A stretch of DNA of 64,000 nt from Sipunculus nudus (GCA_026874595.1 CM049306.1:100185642-100249641); one strand, 5' to 3'; shown: positions 1 through 12,640, counted from the first letter of the stretch. The notes: a model not told the origin generated them from the sequence alone. Program-made: numbers and translations.

Positions 1-55
1 ATACTCAGCCAGAGGCTTCACCATTTTCAATATACCTGATTTCCTGAATTGCAAT

Positions 56-140
56 TTCTTCCGGAAGAAACAAGTTTTTGTCGGCAGAAAAGGGTTTCTG
101 CCACCTCCTGCCTGCCGTGCGGCAGAAATAGGTTTCTGCC
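56..140. repeat. Palindrome followed by two short perfect hairpins
   Basis: A perfect 14-bp palindrome (TTCTTCCGGAAGAA, 56-69) is followed by two perfect 8-bp-stem, 4-nt-loop hairpins at 83-102 and 121-140. Both hairpins use the same arms, GGCAGAAA and TTTCTGCC. The repetition of the stem with different loops (AGGG, TAGG) suggests a duplicated unit or the edge of a small inverted-repeat element that runs off the left side of the window. No coding function is visible. Confidence 0.55.
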
Positions 141-1900
141 GGAAAAAAACCGACCCTGAATTCAGTCAACCCAATTGAATCCGACGCATTAGCCTTGTTA
201 TAAATAGAAAGTACTATTCCAATACAGAGAGGATTTCAACAATATAAGCCACGGCCACCAGCAGGAACAGTTAACAATTTTTTAACGTACGTTTTTGACA
301 AATTTACGTTCGATTTGAGAGTAAAAAGCCCGCATACATGGTGTAATTTTTCTGTCCTGGTATTATGTAAATCCCAATTCTCGTTCATAATCTCGTGCTT
401 CAATGGGTAAAAGAAACTTGAGGACACAAAACAATCAAACCAAACCAATCTCTATAGCTACCTTCGCTCGGTAATACTCGATGGTTTACCTCTCTCCCTC
501 CGTCTAACCGCAAGTTCCGGTTATTAGCAGATGTTACTATTCGGATGATTAATTCTTCAGTTTAAAGGCGAGCAATTTACGCAGTATTGAAGTGATTTGT
601 CTGATTTATGGGTCTCAGCCTACAAAAACATGTACACTGGTATATAATGCATTATAAAGCTTCTGTCCTGTAGCTAAGCAATAAACAGGTAAAGGGTACA
701 AGCTCTTAAGGTTTATACTGGAATAGCTCCCTCTGTAGGGGATTCAGTCTCTATAAGGGAGGGTCTAATATAGAGTCCGATGTAATCCACCTAGAGGAAG
801 GTCAACGCCACTGTGGAGGATTTCTGCCGACGGCTACTGATGTTGTCGCGGATGCATGATACATATCACGTGACATTTGATGATGTTGCTGTTTTGATAC
901 ATATCGCAAGTGGTCTCATCTTTGGAAGTTTTCATAACTCCCAGTGCTTTGGCTGGAGCTAATAACCCTGTCGGTGCGGGAAAGTCAGGCGTCAGCAACG
1001 ACAAAACGACCGTGGAAGGATTCTGTCTAAGTCTTCTTAGTCCCCACTTTATTATTTGCCTCTTTCCTGGCCACTTTTCATAAGTCACGGCGGAGCTTTG
1101 CTCCCGGCGGAAGGAGTCCACTGCTAGTTATCCGTGATGATGAATAGCCGGTCAGCATACATAGGCTACGGGGGGTCAACAGCGGTGCAATTACTTGACA
1201 TGCCGCCGTGGTAAATTGGACGGACAGCCATGTATCGGCGCTCAAGGATTCGTCCCAAGGCCATCCTCAGATTGACGGCTCAGCTCATACCGAGACACCG
1301 GTTATCTGCCGATAATATTGCTAACCTGTCACGGCTACGACGTGGGCAGCCGACTCTGCATCCCCTCAGGCAGATATAGACACATGATCTGATATTAATT
1401 GGGTGTCCACTCTGTGTTTCTATTTAAATTAATGAAAGTTTGAGAATTTCTTCTGGTTATTGATGTGAATTATTTCTTCGTGTGATATGAAAAAGAGGAA
1501 TACAGATAGAAATGTAAAATATAATAAAATATAATATAATAAGAATTAATATAATATTAATTAATATGATTAAATATAATATCATATCATTTCATATAAT
1601 ACCATATAGTATGAACGAGTATTATAAAATGTATCCGAATGCAATATTGTATGATAAAATCATATAATTTAATGTCATTTTTACCTGAATATGTGTCGGT
1701 AATACATACTTGAAAACATGTACTGACAGCTTTTGCGAACAAAATTTAAATTTTATGATATTTCTGGAACTGAAAATAACTACCCTTCGGGATCAGCTTA
1801 TTCAATCTAGATTACATCTTGATTACAAAACGGCTCCTGTTACAGTTAAGACTTCAACCTTTGGGGTACCCGTTCCCGGAAGAGTTCCCGTTTATTTGCT
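141..1900. other. Intergenic; GC-richer island, then AT-rich low complexity
   Basis: No gene recognised. About 880-1,380 is clearly less AT-rich than its surroundings. It holds a minus-strand open frame of roughly 95 codons that opens with GTG rather than ATG and matches no family I know, so it is not called as a gene. About 1,505-1,670 is low-complexity ATA/TAAT-rich sequence. Confidence 0.5.
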
Positions 1901-2392
1901 TTAAAGGGACATAATCAGGAGCTTTATTTGCCTACTCTTCCACACTATCAGTTCAGTTTTGATTTATACGAAAGTGTACTAGCAAAAACATTCTAGCACA
2001 CAGTCTCAGTACCTCACATACGGCGGTTTAGCACCTTGTTATGGCTCTGCGTGTTGGTAAACACAGTCCACGTAGGTTTGTTTACCAAAACAACGTCTGA
2101 TTATGAGCCGCAACATGTGTTGTTTCAGCAAGCAGCTGCAGGAAAAGGTATTATATTTTTAGCCCTAATCAATCAGGGCATCTCCATATTGACACGTGTT
2201 GTAGCCTGTCGATGCACGCGCGGTGTTTATGTTTACATGTGATCGCGCCCAGTCCACTGTTTTAAAACCTGTTTACAGGAGTAAGTAAACGGTTTCAGGG
2301 CAATACTTTGACAGGTACAAATTGATTTTTGAGCGAAGATGCTATTTTTCGTGTTAGTTCAACATGCTTTATAGGTGACTGGGCCCCTTTAA
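1901..2392. mobile_element. TTAA-flanked miniature inverted-repeat element, copy 1
   Basis: The left edge reads TTAAAGGGACATAATCA. The right edge, reverse-complemented, reads TTAAAGGGGCCCAGTCAC. These are imperfect terminal inverted repeats bordered by TTAA on both sides. The interior shares words with the copy at 42,943-43,327: 'actatcagttcagtttt', 'agcaccttgttatgg' (there 'aacaccttgttatgg'), 'caggagtaag' and 'tgacaggtac' (there 'tggcaggtac'). TTAA target duplications are the hallmark of piggyBac-superfamily elements; membership here is inferred from the flanks only. No transposase is encoded. Confidence 0.6.
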
Positions 2393-2406
2393 GTTCGGAA
2401 TTAACC

Positions 2407-2460
<54 letters not shown>
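2407..2460. repeat. (TA)n microsatellite
   Basis: Nearly uninterrupted TA dinucleotide run of about 45-50 bp. It lies just outside the right end of the TTAA-flanked element. Confidence 0.95.
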
Positions 2461-2462
<2 letters not shown>

Positions 2463-3112
2463 CATCACAGTGTATTAATGTATTATGATGCGGTATATGC
2501 ATCTGAGCCTCACTTTGATATTTAGAATACAGGGTGCATGAGCGCATTCCAGAAGGAACGCAAATACATAGCCAGAGGAACATATAGTCAGAAACGGAAA
2601 GAAGGTGAGGACAGGCTGTTTAAAGGATGATTGGTGGTCGTGGCTTATTATAAAGAAACCAAAGCCATCACGTAGGTTTAGGACTGGGTAGAACAGACTA
2701 CAAAGAGAACTTATGGATTGAAAAGTGAAAGTAAACAGACGTGAGAAGGTGCAGGAAAGAACCGCTTGGTAATCAAAAACGAAAGTACTTTGGAGAGGAC
2801 TTGATGTGGACAGAAGACATAGCCATTGTTCTATGTATAGTATATGCCGTTCCCCTTTCGGCCGCTCTGCCTCAGAGTGCCAAGCTAAAACGACAAGACT
2901 TCCTTATATCTGACTTATGATTTTAAAAGTTTGTTTCTATGAAATGTTGTTTTAATATATATGTGGCTTATTTTTAGACTTATGGCTGTAATTTATTTAA
3001 TGTATTATAAAATGATATAAAATAGCTTCTTCATAATATTTTAACCAAAATTATGATATTTTATATGTATATATTATATATATACATTTATATAAATATA
3101 TAATAATTTAGG

Positions 3113-3114
<2 letters not shown>
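2461..3114. other. AT-rich unique sequence
   Basis: No gene, RNA or repeat family recognised in this interval. Confidence 0.5.

Positions 3115-3163
<49 letters not shown>
3115..3163. repeat. (TA)n microsatellite
   Basis: Continuous TA run of about 46 bp embedded in wider TATA/TTATA-rich sequence (about 3,055-3,165). A shorter TA run follows at about 3,681-3,700. Confidence 0.95.
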
Positions 3164-3168
<5 letters not shown>

Positions 3169-4960
3169 GTAAGGAATCAAACGATTGTAAGCATCGTGTT
3201 CTTGATTTCTAATTAGTTTAGTACCGTTGTATGGCACTCTTCAGATCGGTATGACTATAGAGGGGTTGTATATTGAACATCTGGTTGTACCCTATGGCTT
3301 TACCATCGAGCACTTTGCCATCAGTGCATTGCAAACAGCCTAGAAAGAACAATTGTATATACATGTATATATATACTCAATGGAACCCCACGATAAAGAC
3401 CACCCCGGGGGACAGAACAAAGAGGGCGTAATATTTGGGTAATCGTATTTGTGAGATTCTTGTTTCGGTCAATTTTCAAGGTTTTAATATGACATGCATT
3501 TATACTTTATGTATATCTAAACAAACGGTTTTACATTTCGAAGCGATAAATAGTCCTACAATCTCACAGATTTCTGCCCGGCGAAACTTCCCATTGTAAC
3601 GTCAGATGTTTTACATTAAAACAAACCTAAACAAACCAATCGTGGAAATTGGTTGCGGAAATATTGGCAATGATGCACTGATATATATATATATATATTT
3701 CATGAATATATAATAGCTCTGCTGTATGCGTATAGGTGTGAGATTATGTGACCATTTTTTTCCGCTCTTCTTTCATCAGTATAATACCCTACTTAACACG
3801 CTTTATTAAATATGTTTGCGCTTTAAATCATATCCATGGGTACTGTTGTTTAGAATTGTGTAATATTAAAATCATAAAATACTTGACATTTACTTGTGAA
3901 ATGCTCAGAGAAATAAATCCAGAAATGTCATCAATATATATTGCTTCCAGGTAGGTGTTTAAGACAAACATAATTCAAGCATCGTAAAACCTATAACCTG
4001 TCATCAATAAATTGCTAAGTATAGAGTGGGCTGAAACAGAACCTACAAATATGAAAAATTCAGTTTCACGTGATATAATGTTACAATGGTGGTAATTTTT
4101 GTAGATCTCTGTTTTCTCTTCCTGACTGCAAACCATTCCATAACCATAGATAAATCAAGGAATGGTTATCTATAGTTATCGGTAAAAGCTATCGGAAATG
4201 GTATCGGTGGAATTGATTATATTGCTTATGGATATAGCTCGATCTTTTTTATGAAAAACTAGAAAACCCTGTGATAAATCTCTAAAATGGTACTGGCCGT
4301 TACAATTCTTGATTTAAAAGGGATAGACTAAAAATATTCCGAGCTGTAAATTAAATGTGATACCTATAGGTAAAAGTATATTAATTTTAAGTGGTTTATT
4401 CTAAAATGTATATATTGCAACTCGTTCATTTATTGTGTTTAACAGCTTTTCGTGTGCTGACTACCTTTTCTAATAATATAACTCGGGCAGAAACCGTTTT
4501 TTGCTCAGATTTGAACGGAGACTCAAATATTCAGGGTCAACAAATAGATTTTATATCTACGCCTTATATTTATTTAAAACTATTGTTGGTTTTGATACAT
4601 TGTCTCCTAAATATCTGCTGCGCTAAGGATAGCTACATCCAAAGATTCTAATTCTCAGGAAGTGACGGTGGACCCCCGAGGTACGTTCCTATGAGTTTCA
4701 ATTACTTACATATGAATGAAGCCATAAAAAAACGCCGAAAGATATTATTACCATGGGGTGTTAATTATAGACATTCTGTCTAGAAATTCGTGTCGCCAAC
4801 CATGTGACATATGACGACCCAATTTTAAAGACAGGTGCTCAGCTGATCAAACCGGGTGTGAAGCTCATTTCATAAGGGAATTTTAAGCACGGGTGCTTAT
4901 AAAACACCACCAGGAAAGTGATGCCAGCACCAGAACACGTAGCTTTTTATTCTGCTCCAG
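3164..4960. other. AT-rich unique sequence
   Basis: No confident gene. Short open frames at 3,748-3,954 and 4,391-4,651 have AT-driven composition and no recognisable domain, so they are not called. Confidence 0.5.
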
Positions 4961-5384
4961 CGAGAGTTCATACTTGTCGATACGTCATCAACAAACCAAC
5001 AGAGAATTATGTCCGCGTTCTCCTGGTTGTTTTGATGACATAACTGGAATTGGATCCAGTGTGTGCGAATCAGTTTTCAACGAGGAATACGGGGAACTTC
5101 AACTAGAAAAGAAGAAGCATATAGACTTCATGCACCCTGCTGACCGTTCGCTAGATCACTTTTTCTCCCTGGATGCGCCAAATGATGGTCCAATACCTCG
5201 TATACACATCTTGTTTAAGTGCGAGTCATTCATGTCCGCCTCGCCTGTCGTGGAGAAGAAAGCATGCTTGCAGGAGACGACCGGATTTTATCCCGCTTTC
5301 ACAATCAATGTCCACAGACACTCTTGTGTGTGGTCTTTGGAATCTGGGTTGCCCAATTCTTCGTCGACATCAAAGCAGACTTGA
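4961..5384 (+). CDS. Candidate 3'-terminal coding exon, function unknown
   Basis: An open frame runs from 4887 to a TGA at 5382-5384, the longest in the window. It lacks an ATG at its start; the first in-frame ATG is at 5130. A pyrimidine-rich tract ending in CTCCAG at 4960 is a good 3' splice-site candidate, so I place the exon start at 4961 (about 140 codons, entering on the third base of a codon). The stretch is less AT-rich than its flanks, and its codons favour purine-first triplets (many GAA, GAG, GAC, GAT). The product is soluble-looking and acidic in the middle, has several Cys, and ends in a Ser/Thr-rich tail. I see no signal peptide, membrane segment or known domain. It could be the last exon of a gene whose other exons lie outside the window, a decayed retrocopy, or a chance frame. 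Confidence 0.35.
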
Positions 5385-6305
5385 GAAGAAAAGCGTCTCC
5401 AAAAACCGGTTTTCTTCCTTAGCTGTTCTTATCCAATCCGGTCTGCTAAGATGATCCCAACTGACTTTCTAACGATTCGTTCTTTTTTCTCCCTTTTCTC
5501 CCTTTTCCTTCACTTAATGTCATTCCTTCTGAAGCGACAGACATGAACAGCAGGTGCCCGCAAAATGTACCCTTCTCGTCGTGTCTTACTAAACATTTTT
5601 ACCAAGGGAAACATGAGCATTAGGGTTGAATATCCAGGTAACTATCTATAGTAACATTACAAACTAAATCTTTTGGATAACGCCTCTATTTTTTCATCTG
5701 TTACGATAATTTTATGTTTTCGTAAAGGTGATTCTATTATTATTTTATGACTCGAAAACAATGATATGTCACATTTTGTAAGAAATATAAGGTTCCTACT
5801 CAAATTTCTACTGCAATTTGTCATCTGAATTCGCCTTGTTCTGTCCCGCTACGGGTTCAATCGCGGTTTAACTCCATGTGTCGGTTACACTCTACGTGTC
5901 ACCCCTATTCGGTTGCCTCCCGTCGGCTTGTATACCTTAAATCATGAAGATAACAATAATTTTTCAAGTTAATGATTTTCTTATAGCAATTTCTGTGTAT
6001 ACTCTTTCCAGTCTGAAAATTTGGCTAGTTTTGCAAAATATTGTTAATGACAAAAATCTCGTAAAATAATAGGTAGACTTTGTAAATAAGCAATCTTTAC
6101 TTTTAGATCGAAAAGTGGAGTAACTGGACATTTTACAGAATAGCTTAAGAAAGTGTTATAGCCATACATGTGGACTGAACGGGGGAACGAGTTGAGATTC
6201 AGTTTCGTTAAGTGGATGATACGAGTCGAGGATTAAATAGGATGATGTTAATATGATAATAAAAAGACGACACCAGGGTTATCAGTATCATTTTTCAGCA
6301 ACAAT
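5385..6305. other. Unique intergenic sequence
   Basis: If the exon at 4961-5384 is real, the first part would be its 3' UTR. An AATAAA occurs near 6,257, too far downstream to support this strongly. Nothing else recognised. Confidence 0.4.
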
Positions 6306-7118
6306 TGGTCGGAACCTAATATAAACAGATCACGTATGCGTGATGAACACAAATTCTGTAAAGGAGATAAAAAAATCAGATTCTGTAACACTAGGCAGCG
6401 TGAAATGTCTAGGGGAATGAATAAAGAAGTCAGTGGTTTTTTGTTAACAAATAACTATAATTCATTCTTAAAACAACCCTAACATTACAATACACTAAAT
6501 CAATACAATTATATAGTAAAACAGTGGTATAACAAAAAAATAAATACAATCACATAGAAAAATAATGTGCACAGTACCTGGATACCAACACTGTTACCAC
6601 GATAAGTTCATTAAATGTATACTCTTGGAGAATGACAGTCCAGTGAAAAGTTCTTGCAACAACCCAGAAAGTAAACTAAAGTCCAAAATGCATAAAATCC
6701 AGGAGGAAGTCTTTGAAAATCTATAATTGCCGCATTCGTCGGATAAGGTCCTAGAAACTGACACACGCTTCTGCGTCCGCTGGAATCTGCTCTGCTGCCC
6801 TCTCTGCCCTCCCATTCTAAAACACAGCCCCTTTATATACCTTCACACCTCAAGCCGAGAATTTTCCACTTCTCGAACAGTCTTCAAGATCTTGCACAAC
6901 GTGCACGCGTGTCAGGAATTCTCTAGAAAAACAGCGCTGTGTATCTCCGCATACCAGGCTCATCACGTGACCTCGGCCAGGCGTGAAAACCCAACGCTAA
7001 ACATGACAACGAGAGTTCAACTAGTACGGATTAAACATAGATTGTAATACGCGGCCAGACACGAGTGCCACAACAGGAGTTACGCCCGTGTCACATAATA
7101 AAAAGAGCACCTGTAACA
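6306..7118 (-). mobile_element. LTR of Ty3/gypsy-type element (solo or broken), copy A
   Basis: About 813 bp, co-linear with the LTR at 40777-41584 and with the two LTRs at 27233-29704. Shared words include 'ggaacctaatataaacagat', 'ctaggcagcgtgaaatgtct' and 'cagtacctggatacca'. The right end is intact (CACCTGTAACA). The left end is degenerate (TGGTCGG instead of TGTTACGG). On the minus strand a TATA-like box precedes a GGGGCTGT block, the same layout as the copy linked to reverse transcriptase, so the LTR reads leftward. The flanking 4-mers differ (CAAT left, CCGT right), so no target duplication survives. The right end touches the satellite at 7119 directly. Confidence 0.8.
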
Positions 7119-9295
7119 CCGTCAAATGACCAGAGGGTTTAATGTGAGAGCAAATGAGGTAACGACCGTCATCTGATTCCTACCAAAGGTTTAGTGTGAG
7201 AACAAACCAGGAAACGACCGTCTACTGGCCAGAGGGTTTGGTGTGAGAGAAAATGAGGTAACGACCGCCATCTGATTCCTACAAAAGGTTTGGTGTGAGA
7301 ACTAGACAGGAAACGACCGTCAACTGACCAGAGGGTTTGGTGTGGGAGTAAATGAGGTAACGACCGCCATCCGATTCCTACAAAAGGTTTGGTGTGAGAA
7401 CAAACCAGGAAACGAACGTCAACTGACCAGAGGGTTTGGTGTGAGAGCAAATGAGGTAACGACCGCCATCTGATTCCTACAAAAGGTTTGGTGTGAGAAA
7501 AAAAAGGAAACGACCGTCAACTGGCCAGAGGGTTTGGGGTGAGAGTAAATGAGGTAACGGCCGCCATCTGATTCCTACAAAAGGTTTGGTGTGAGAAAAA
7601 AACAGGAAACGACCGTCAACTGGCCAGAGGGTTTGGTGTGAGAGCAAATGAGGTAACGACCGCCATCCGATTCCTACAAAAGGTTTGGTGTGAGAAAAAA
7701 CAAGAAACGACCGTCAACTGGCCAGAGGGTTTGGTGTGAGAGTAAATGAGGTAACGACCGCCATCTGATTCCTACAAAAGGTTTGGTGTGAGAAAAAAAC
7801 AGGAAACGACCGTCAACTGACCAGAGGGTTTGGTGTGAGAGCAAATGTAAAGACCGCCATCTGATTCCTACAAAAGGTTTGGTGTGAGAAAAAAACATGA
7901 AACGACCGTCAACTGACCAGAGGGTTTGGTGTGAGAGTAAATGAGGTAACGACCGCCATCTGATTCCTACAAAAGGTTTGGTGTGAGAAAAAACAGGAAA
8001 CGTCCGTCAACTGACCAGAGGGTTTGGTGTGAGAGTAAATGAGGTAACGACCGCCATCTGATTCCTACAAAAGGTTTGGTGTGAGAAAAAACAGGAAACG
8101 ACCGTCAACTGACCAGAGGGTTTGGTTTGAGAGTAAATGAGGTAACGACCGCCATCTGATTCCTACAAAAGGTTTGGTGTGAGAAAAAAAATGAAACGAC
8201 CGTCAACTGGCCAGAGGGTTTGGTGTGAGAGTAAATGAGGTAACGACCGCCATCTGATTCCTACAAAAGGTTTGGTGTGAGAAAAAACAGGAAACGACCG
8301 TCAACTGACCAGAGGGTTTGGTGTGAGAGCAAATGAGGTAACGACCGCCATCTGATTCCTACAAAAGGTTTGGTGTGAGAAAAAACAGGAAACGACCGTC
8401 AACTGGCCAGAGGGTTTCGTGTGAGAGTAAATGAGGTAACGACCGCCATCTGATTCCTACAAACGGTTTGGTGTGAGAAAAAAACAGGAAACGACCGTCA
8501 ACTGACCAGAGGGTTTGGTGTGAGAGCAAATGTAAAGACCGCCATCTGATTCCTACAAAAGGTTTGGTGTGAGAAAAAAACATGAAACGACCGTCAACTG
8601 ACCAGAGGGTTTGGTGTGAGAGTAAATGAGGTAACGACCGCCATCTGATTCCTACAAAAGGTTTGGTGTGAAAAAAAAAACAGGAAACGACCGTCAACTG
8701 ACCAGAGGGTTTGGTGTGAGAGTAAATGAGGTAACGACCGCCATCTGATTCCTACACAAGGTTTGGTGTGAGAAAAAAAACAGGAAACGACCGTCAACTG
8801 ACCAGAGGGTTTGGTGTGAGAGTAAATGAGGTAACGACCGCCATCCGATTCCTACAAAAGGTTTGGTGTGAGAAAAAAACATGAAACGACCGTCAACTGA
8901 CCAGAGGGTTTGGTGTGAGAGTAAATGAGGTAACGACCGCCATCTGATTCCTACAAAAGGTTTGGTGTGAGAGAAAAAAAGGAAACGACCGTCAACTGGC
9001 CAGAGGGTTTGGTGTGAGAGTAAATGAGTTAACGACCGCCATCCGATTCCTACAAAAGGTTTGGTGTGAGAAAAACAGGAAACGACCGTCAACTGACCAG
9101 AGGGTTTGGTGTGAGAGCAAATGAGGTAACGACCGCCATCTGATTCCTACAAAAGGTTTGGTGCGAGAAAAAACCAGGAAACGACCGTCAACTGGCCGGA
9201 GGGTTTGGTGTGAGAGTAAATGAGGTAACGACCGACATCTGATTCCTATCAGAGGGTCTGGTGTGAGAACAAAGGAGACGACTGTCAACTGAACT
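7119..9295. repeat. Dimeric ~98-bp satellite, about 22 copies
   Basis: Each ~94-101-bp unit consists of two related ~49-bp halves. One half contains 'gaccgccatctgattcctac' and the other 'gaccgtcaactgaccagagg'; both end in 'ggtttggtgtgaga'. I count 22 occurrences of the 'gattcctac' anchor. Poly-A length after 'gtgaga' varies from unit to unit and causes most of the length variation. The minus strand carries overlapping open frames of up to about 130 codons that simply read through the repeat; frames shift with A-tract length, so protein coding is unlikely. Confidence 0.95.
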
Positions 9296-11560
9296 AAGTG
9301 TTTAATATGACGGCTACACATGCAGGCTTCGGCCTTTCACTTGATCCTGTATGTTGGCGATGTCCATTTTTACTTAACTGCCTACATTTTCTTTAATGCT
9401 TGCTAATCCCAGTTTCCATCTGCAGAAATATAGTCCGTTTTCAGACAACAAGAAAGAAACACGCTACAGTAGCTTCTCATTTATTTCCTGGTGTAAACTA
9501 GACCCGGTGACTACTGCACGTGCATGGGTTCTGGGTGTGTAATCTTCCCCATTGCTGGTCTTACCGCCTAGGAAGCCCCGATAAGCGCACTCGTTTGTGA
9601 GTGAAACACGGCCGTCGGCCACAATCTTTCCATTGAGCCTGCTGAGCGCCGACCGAAAAATGGAGCATGAAAAATGTTTAAGTTTTAATTCAAGGTTAAA
9701 TTGCTCGCCTGGACTGGAAAATAGTCTAATAAAAATATCACTAACGAAAATCACAAGGATTTAAACGTGTAGAGAGAGAACCTACAAACATGTGAAGATT
9801 TGTGAGCCAAAATATGACCTGGTAACGCCAAATATAATTTGGAATAAAATCTGTATACGTAAATTCCATTCAAACTTTTTTAAAATATTCTAATGGAATT
9901 ATTTGATATTAATAAAAAGTTTTGCTCATTCTATTATTTATAGAGGGAGAGTGAAAATGTATTGCACGTAAGAAATATACAGAGAAAAAGAAGTTGGAGT
10001 CACAAAAGATTGGCAGTTTAAACGACGGAGTTCGGGGCCATGAAGAAAATGACAAAAACGGAGAGAGAAATATGAATCACTTTGAATATTACAACAAGAA
10101 AACAGATTTATTAGATGAAGCCGCCAAGGCAGAACGGTGGGGTCTGTACAAAGCAGAGAGACAGAAAAAGGAGCAGCTTATGAAAGGAATAACAAAGAAT
10201 GACTAATATTAAAAAGGGCAGACAAATTTGCTTGTCGGCACAATTAAGATATAGACTGAAAACACAAACAGGACGCCTTATTGACGCAAGTAATAAGAAA
10301 CCATAAACAAATAAGAAACAGGCGACCAACTGGATGTTCAAAATCGATACCTTAACAGAAAACAGAGAAGACACAAGATTACAATGAGAGGGGAGAATCA
10401 GGGTAACACAGGAAAAAATGGCCGCCGGTCGCAATACATAAATCCTGCCTAGGATGTCAGAGTTAATAATGTATCATCCAGACAGAATATAAAAACAAGA
10501 AGACGAGACTGCCCAACCTACAGAATATTGATGAGTGTCTTTTTATATTATTTTTTTTTCAAATATTAATTAACCACTTGTAATTGAAAAAGAATAGGAT
10601 TTTTCAATTAATACTTAATACTCTTATATGCATATCGAGCGTTGATGTTCTGACAAAATTAAACTTTAATTCAATATGGAAAATGTTTTAATTTTCTCAA
10701 TGACTGGTGATATCCTATAAGCTTTACATTATCGATTTTCCGTATGTATTTTTATTGTGCCGGGTGAATGATTTTTCCATAAACAAAGTGCCACATGAGC
10801 AAAACTCAAGGGCTCCGGTATGTGTTGATTATATCCACTAGAGTTCTCCATTGTGTACAGTTCTAAATTCAGTCCAGGGTATACCACTCATCACTTCTCT
10901 TGCTTTTCTGCAGCACAGTGAGGTTTCTGCATAATGGCTAATAATAAAAGCCTGAGACAGCCGCTTTCTATAACAATTCAATATCTAATTTGCACTCATG
11001 TCTCTCCCGGTCACCTCTTTTTACCGTAAGGTGTGTTATGCGTCTCCTCTGTCGAAACTCAACTGAATAAGGTATCCACTCACGTAGTAACACTGGACTT
11101 CATATGACTCTCAACTGGTTTCCATTAATTTATTGATTCCAAGGAGACAGTGTTATGAATTAAATAAATTGGTGGTTCAATGGCAGCAATGAGTGTTAAA
11201 TTTAATGAAGTGTTGTTATTTTACATTGAGTTTCTAGAAATGGAAAATTATTCTCACCATTATTTGGTATTAAATTGGTGAAGATGTTATCACCTGTAAT
11301 AAGATTTTCCTCAATTTGACCAGTCCTCAACAATTATGTTTGACAAATGTGAGCTAGCTTTTTAATGCAGAGCATTGAACAGAAGCGGAATGTAAAAAAC
11401 AATTCCCATTCGCAAATTTTGAATCCATGGGTGTTCAATTGAAACATGGGAGATTAGTTATTTATTTTTCATAGGCATCTGTGTTTATATCCTGTGGGTG
11501 TAGATAAACTGCGCCTGCACAAATATAAAAATATCATCGTATTCATAAATAAAGAGTGCT
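9296..11560. other. Unique intergenic sequence
   Basis: No gene recognised. A minus-strand frame of about 96 codons near 9,464-9,754 and a charged plus-strand frame near 9,994-10,206 (opening with TTG) have no recognisable domain. The interval is otherwise AT-rich. Confidence 0.45.
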
Positions 11561-12640
11561 CAACAAACAGGAAAAATATAATCAAAATCCGACCCTGGTT
11601 GAAAAACAGGGAAATATATTCAACCTTTTGGTTCTGGTTAACAAACAGGAAATATAATCAACATATGGCTCTGAATGACAAACAGTGAAATATAATCAAC
11701 ATCTGGCTCTAACTGACGAATAGGAAAAAACACATTCAGGTCTGGGTAAAAAACAGAGGACTATAATCATCATCTCTCGCTGAAAAAAAAAATTAATCAA
11801 CATCCTTCTCCTGTTGATAAACAGGAAAATATAATCAACATCCGGCTTTGGTTGACAAAGATGAAAATATAATCAACATCCGGCTCTGGTTAGCAAAGAT
11901 GAAAATATAATCAACATCTGGCTCTTGCTGACAAAGGAGGAATTATACTCAATATCTGGCTCTGGTTGACAAACAAGAAAATATAATCAACATCCGTCTC
12001 TGGTCAACAAAGAGGAAAGTATATAATCAACATCCGTCTCTGGTCAACAAAGAGGAAAATAAAATCAATATTTATTTCTTAACAAGAAAGAAGAAAATAT
12101 AATCAACATCCGGTTTTGGTCAAGAAAGAGCAAAATATTATCTACACCCGTCTCTGGTCACGAAAGAGGAAAATACAATCGACATCCGGATATTGTCAAC
12201 ATGAGGAAAATATAATGAACATCCGTCTCTGGTCAACATAGAGGAAAATTAAATCAACATTCGTCTCTGGTCAAAGGAGATAAAAATACAATCAACATCC
12301 TTCTCTGGTCAACAGAGAGGAAAATATAATCAACATCCGTCTCTGGTCAAGAAAGAGGGAAAAAATATAATCAGCATCCGCCTCTGGTCAACAGAGAGGA
12401 AAATATAATCAACATTTCGCTCTGGTCAACAAGAGGAAAATATAATCAACCTCCGTCTCTGGTCAACAAAGAGGAAATATAATCAGCATCCTGTTCTGGT
12501 CAACAACCAGGAACATTTTCAATGGATACTATTGATGATATTTACTTTTGGTCAACCAGTTTGACAAACAGGGATATATAATCAGCAGATGGCTCTGTTG
12601 ATGATTAACATCTGGCTCTGGTTGAATAAAAGTTAAATAT
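11561..12640. repeat. Degenerate ~38-bp minisatellite, roughly 25-28 copies
   Basis: Consensus is close to 'gaaaatataatcaacatccg' plus 'tctctggtcaacaaagag'. Units at the edges are strongly diverged ('tggctctggttgacaaacag' type), while those at about 12,000-12,480 are the most uniform. This is the usual pattern of a tandem array homogenised in its centre and decaying at its ends. Confidence 0.9.

Noticed and set aside
834-1121. 95-codon minus-strand frame as a gene
   Set aside because: It opens with GTG, has no recognisable domain and no splice or polyadenylation context that decides it.
5835-5860. B-box-like GGGTTCAATCGC as a tRNA or SINE
   Set aside because: No A box or cloverleaf stems upstream; the match is short.
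7100-7119. Polypurine tract beside the LTR at 7118, implying that the satellite is the element's interior
   Set aside because: Sequence just outside the LTR on the minus strand is not a purine run, so the satellite is not supported as internal retroelement sequence.
7169-9321. Minus-strand open frames up to ~130 codons within the 98-bp satellite as a repeat protein
   Set aside because: The frame changes with variable A-tract length between units and several frames overlap, so this is read-through of a satellite.
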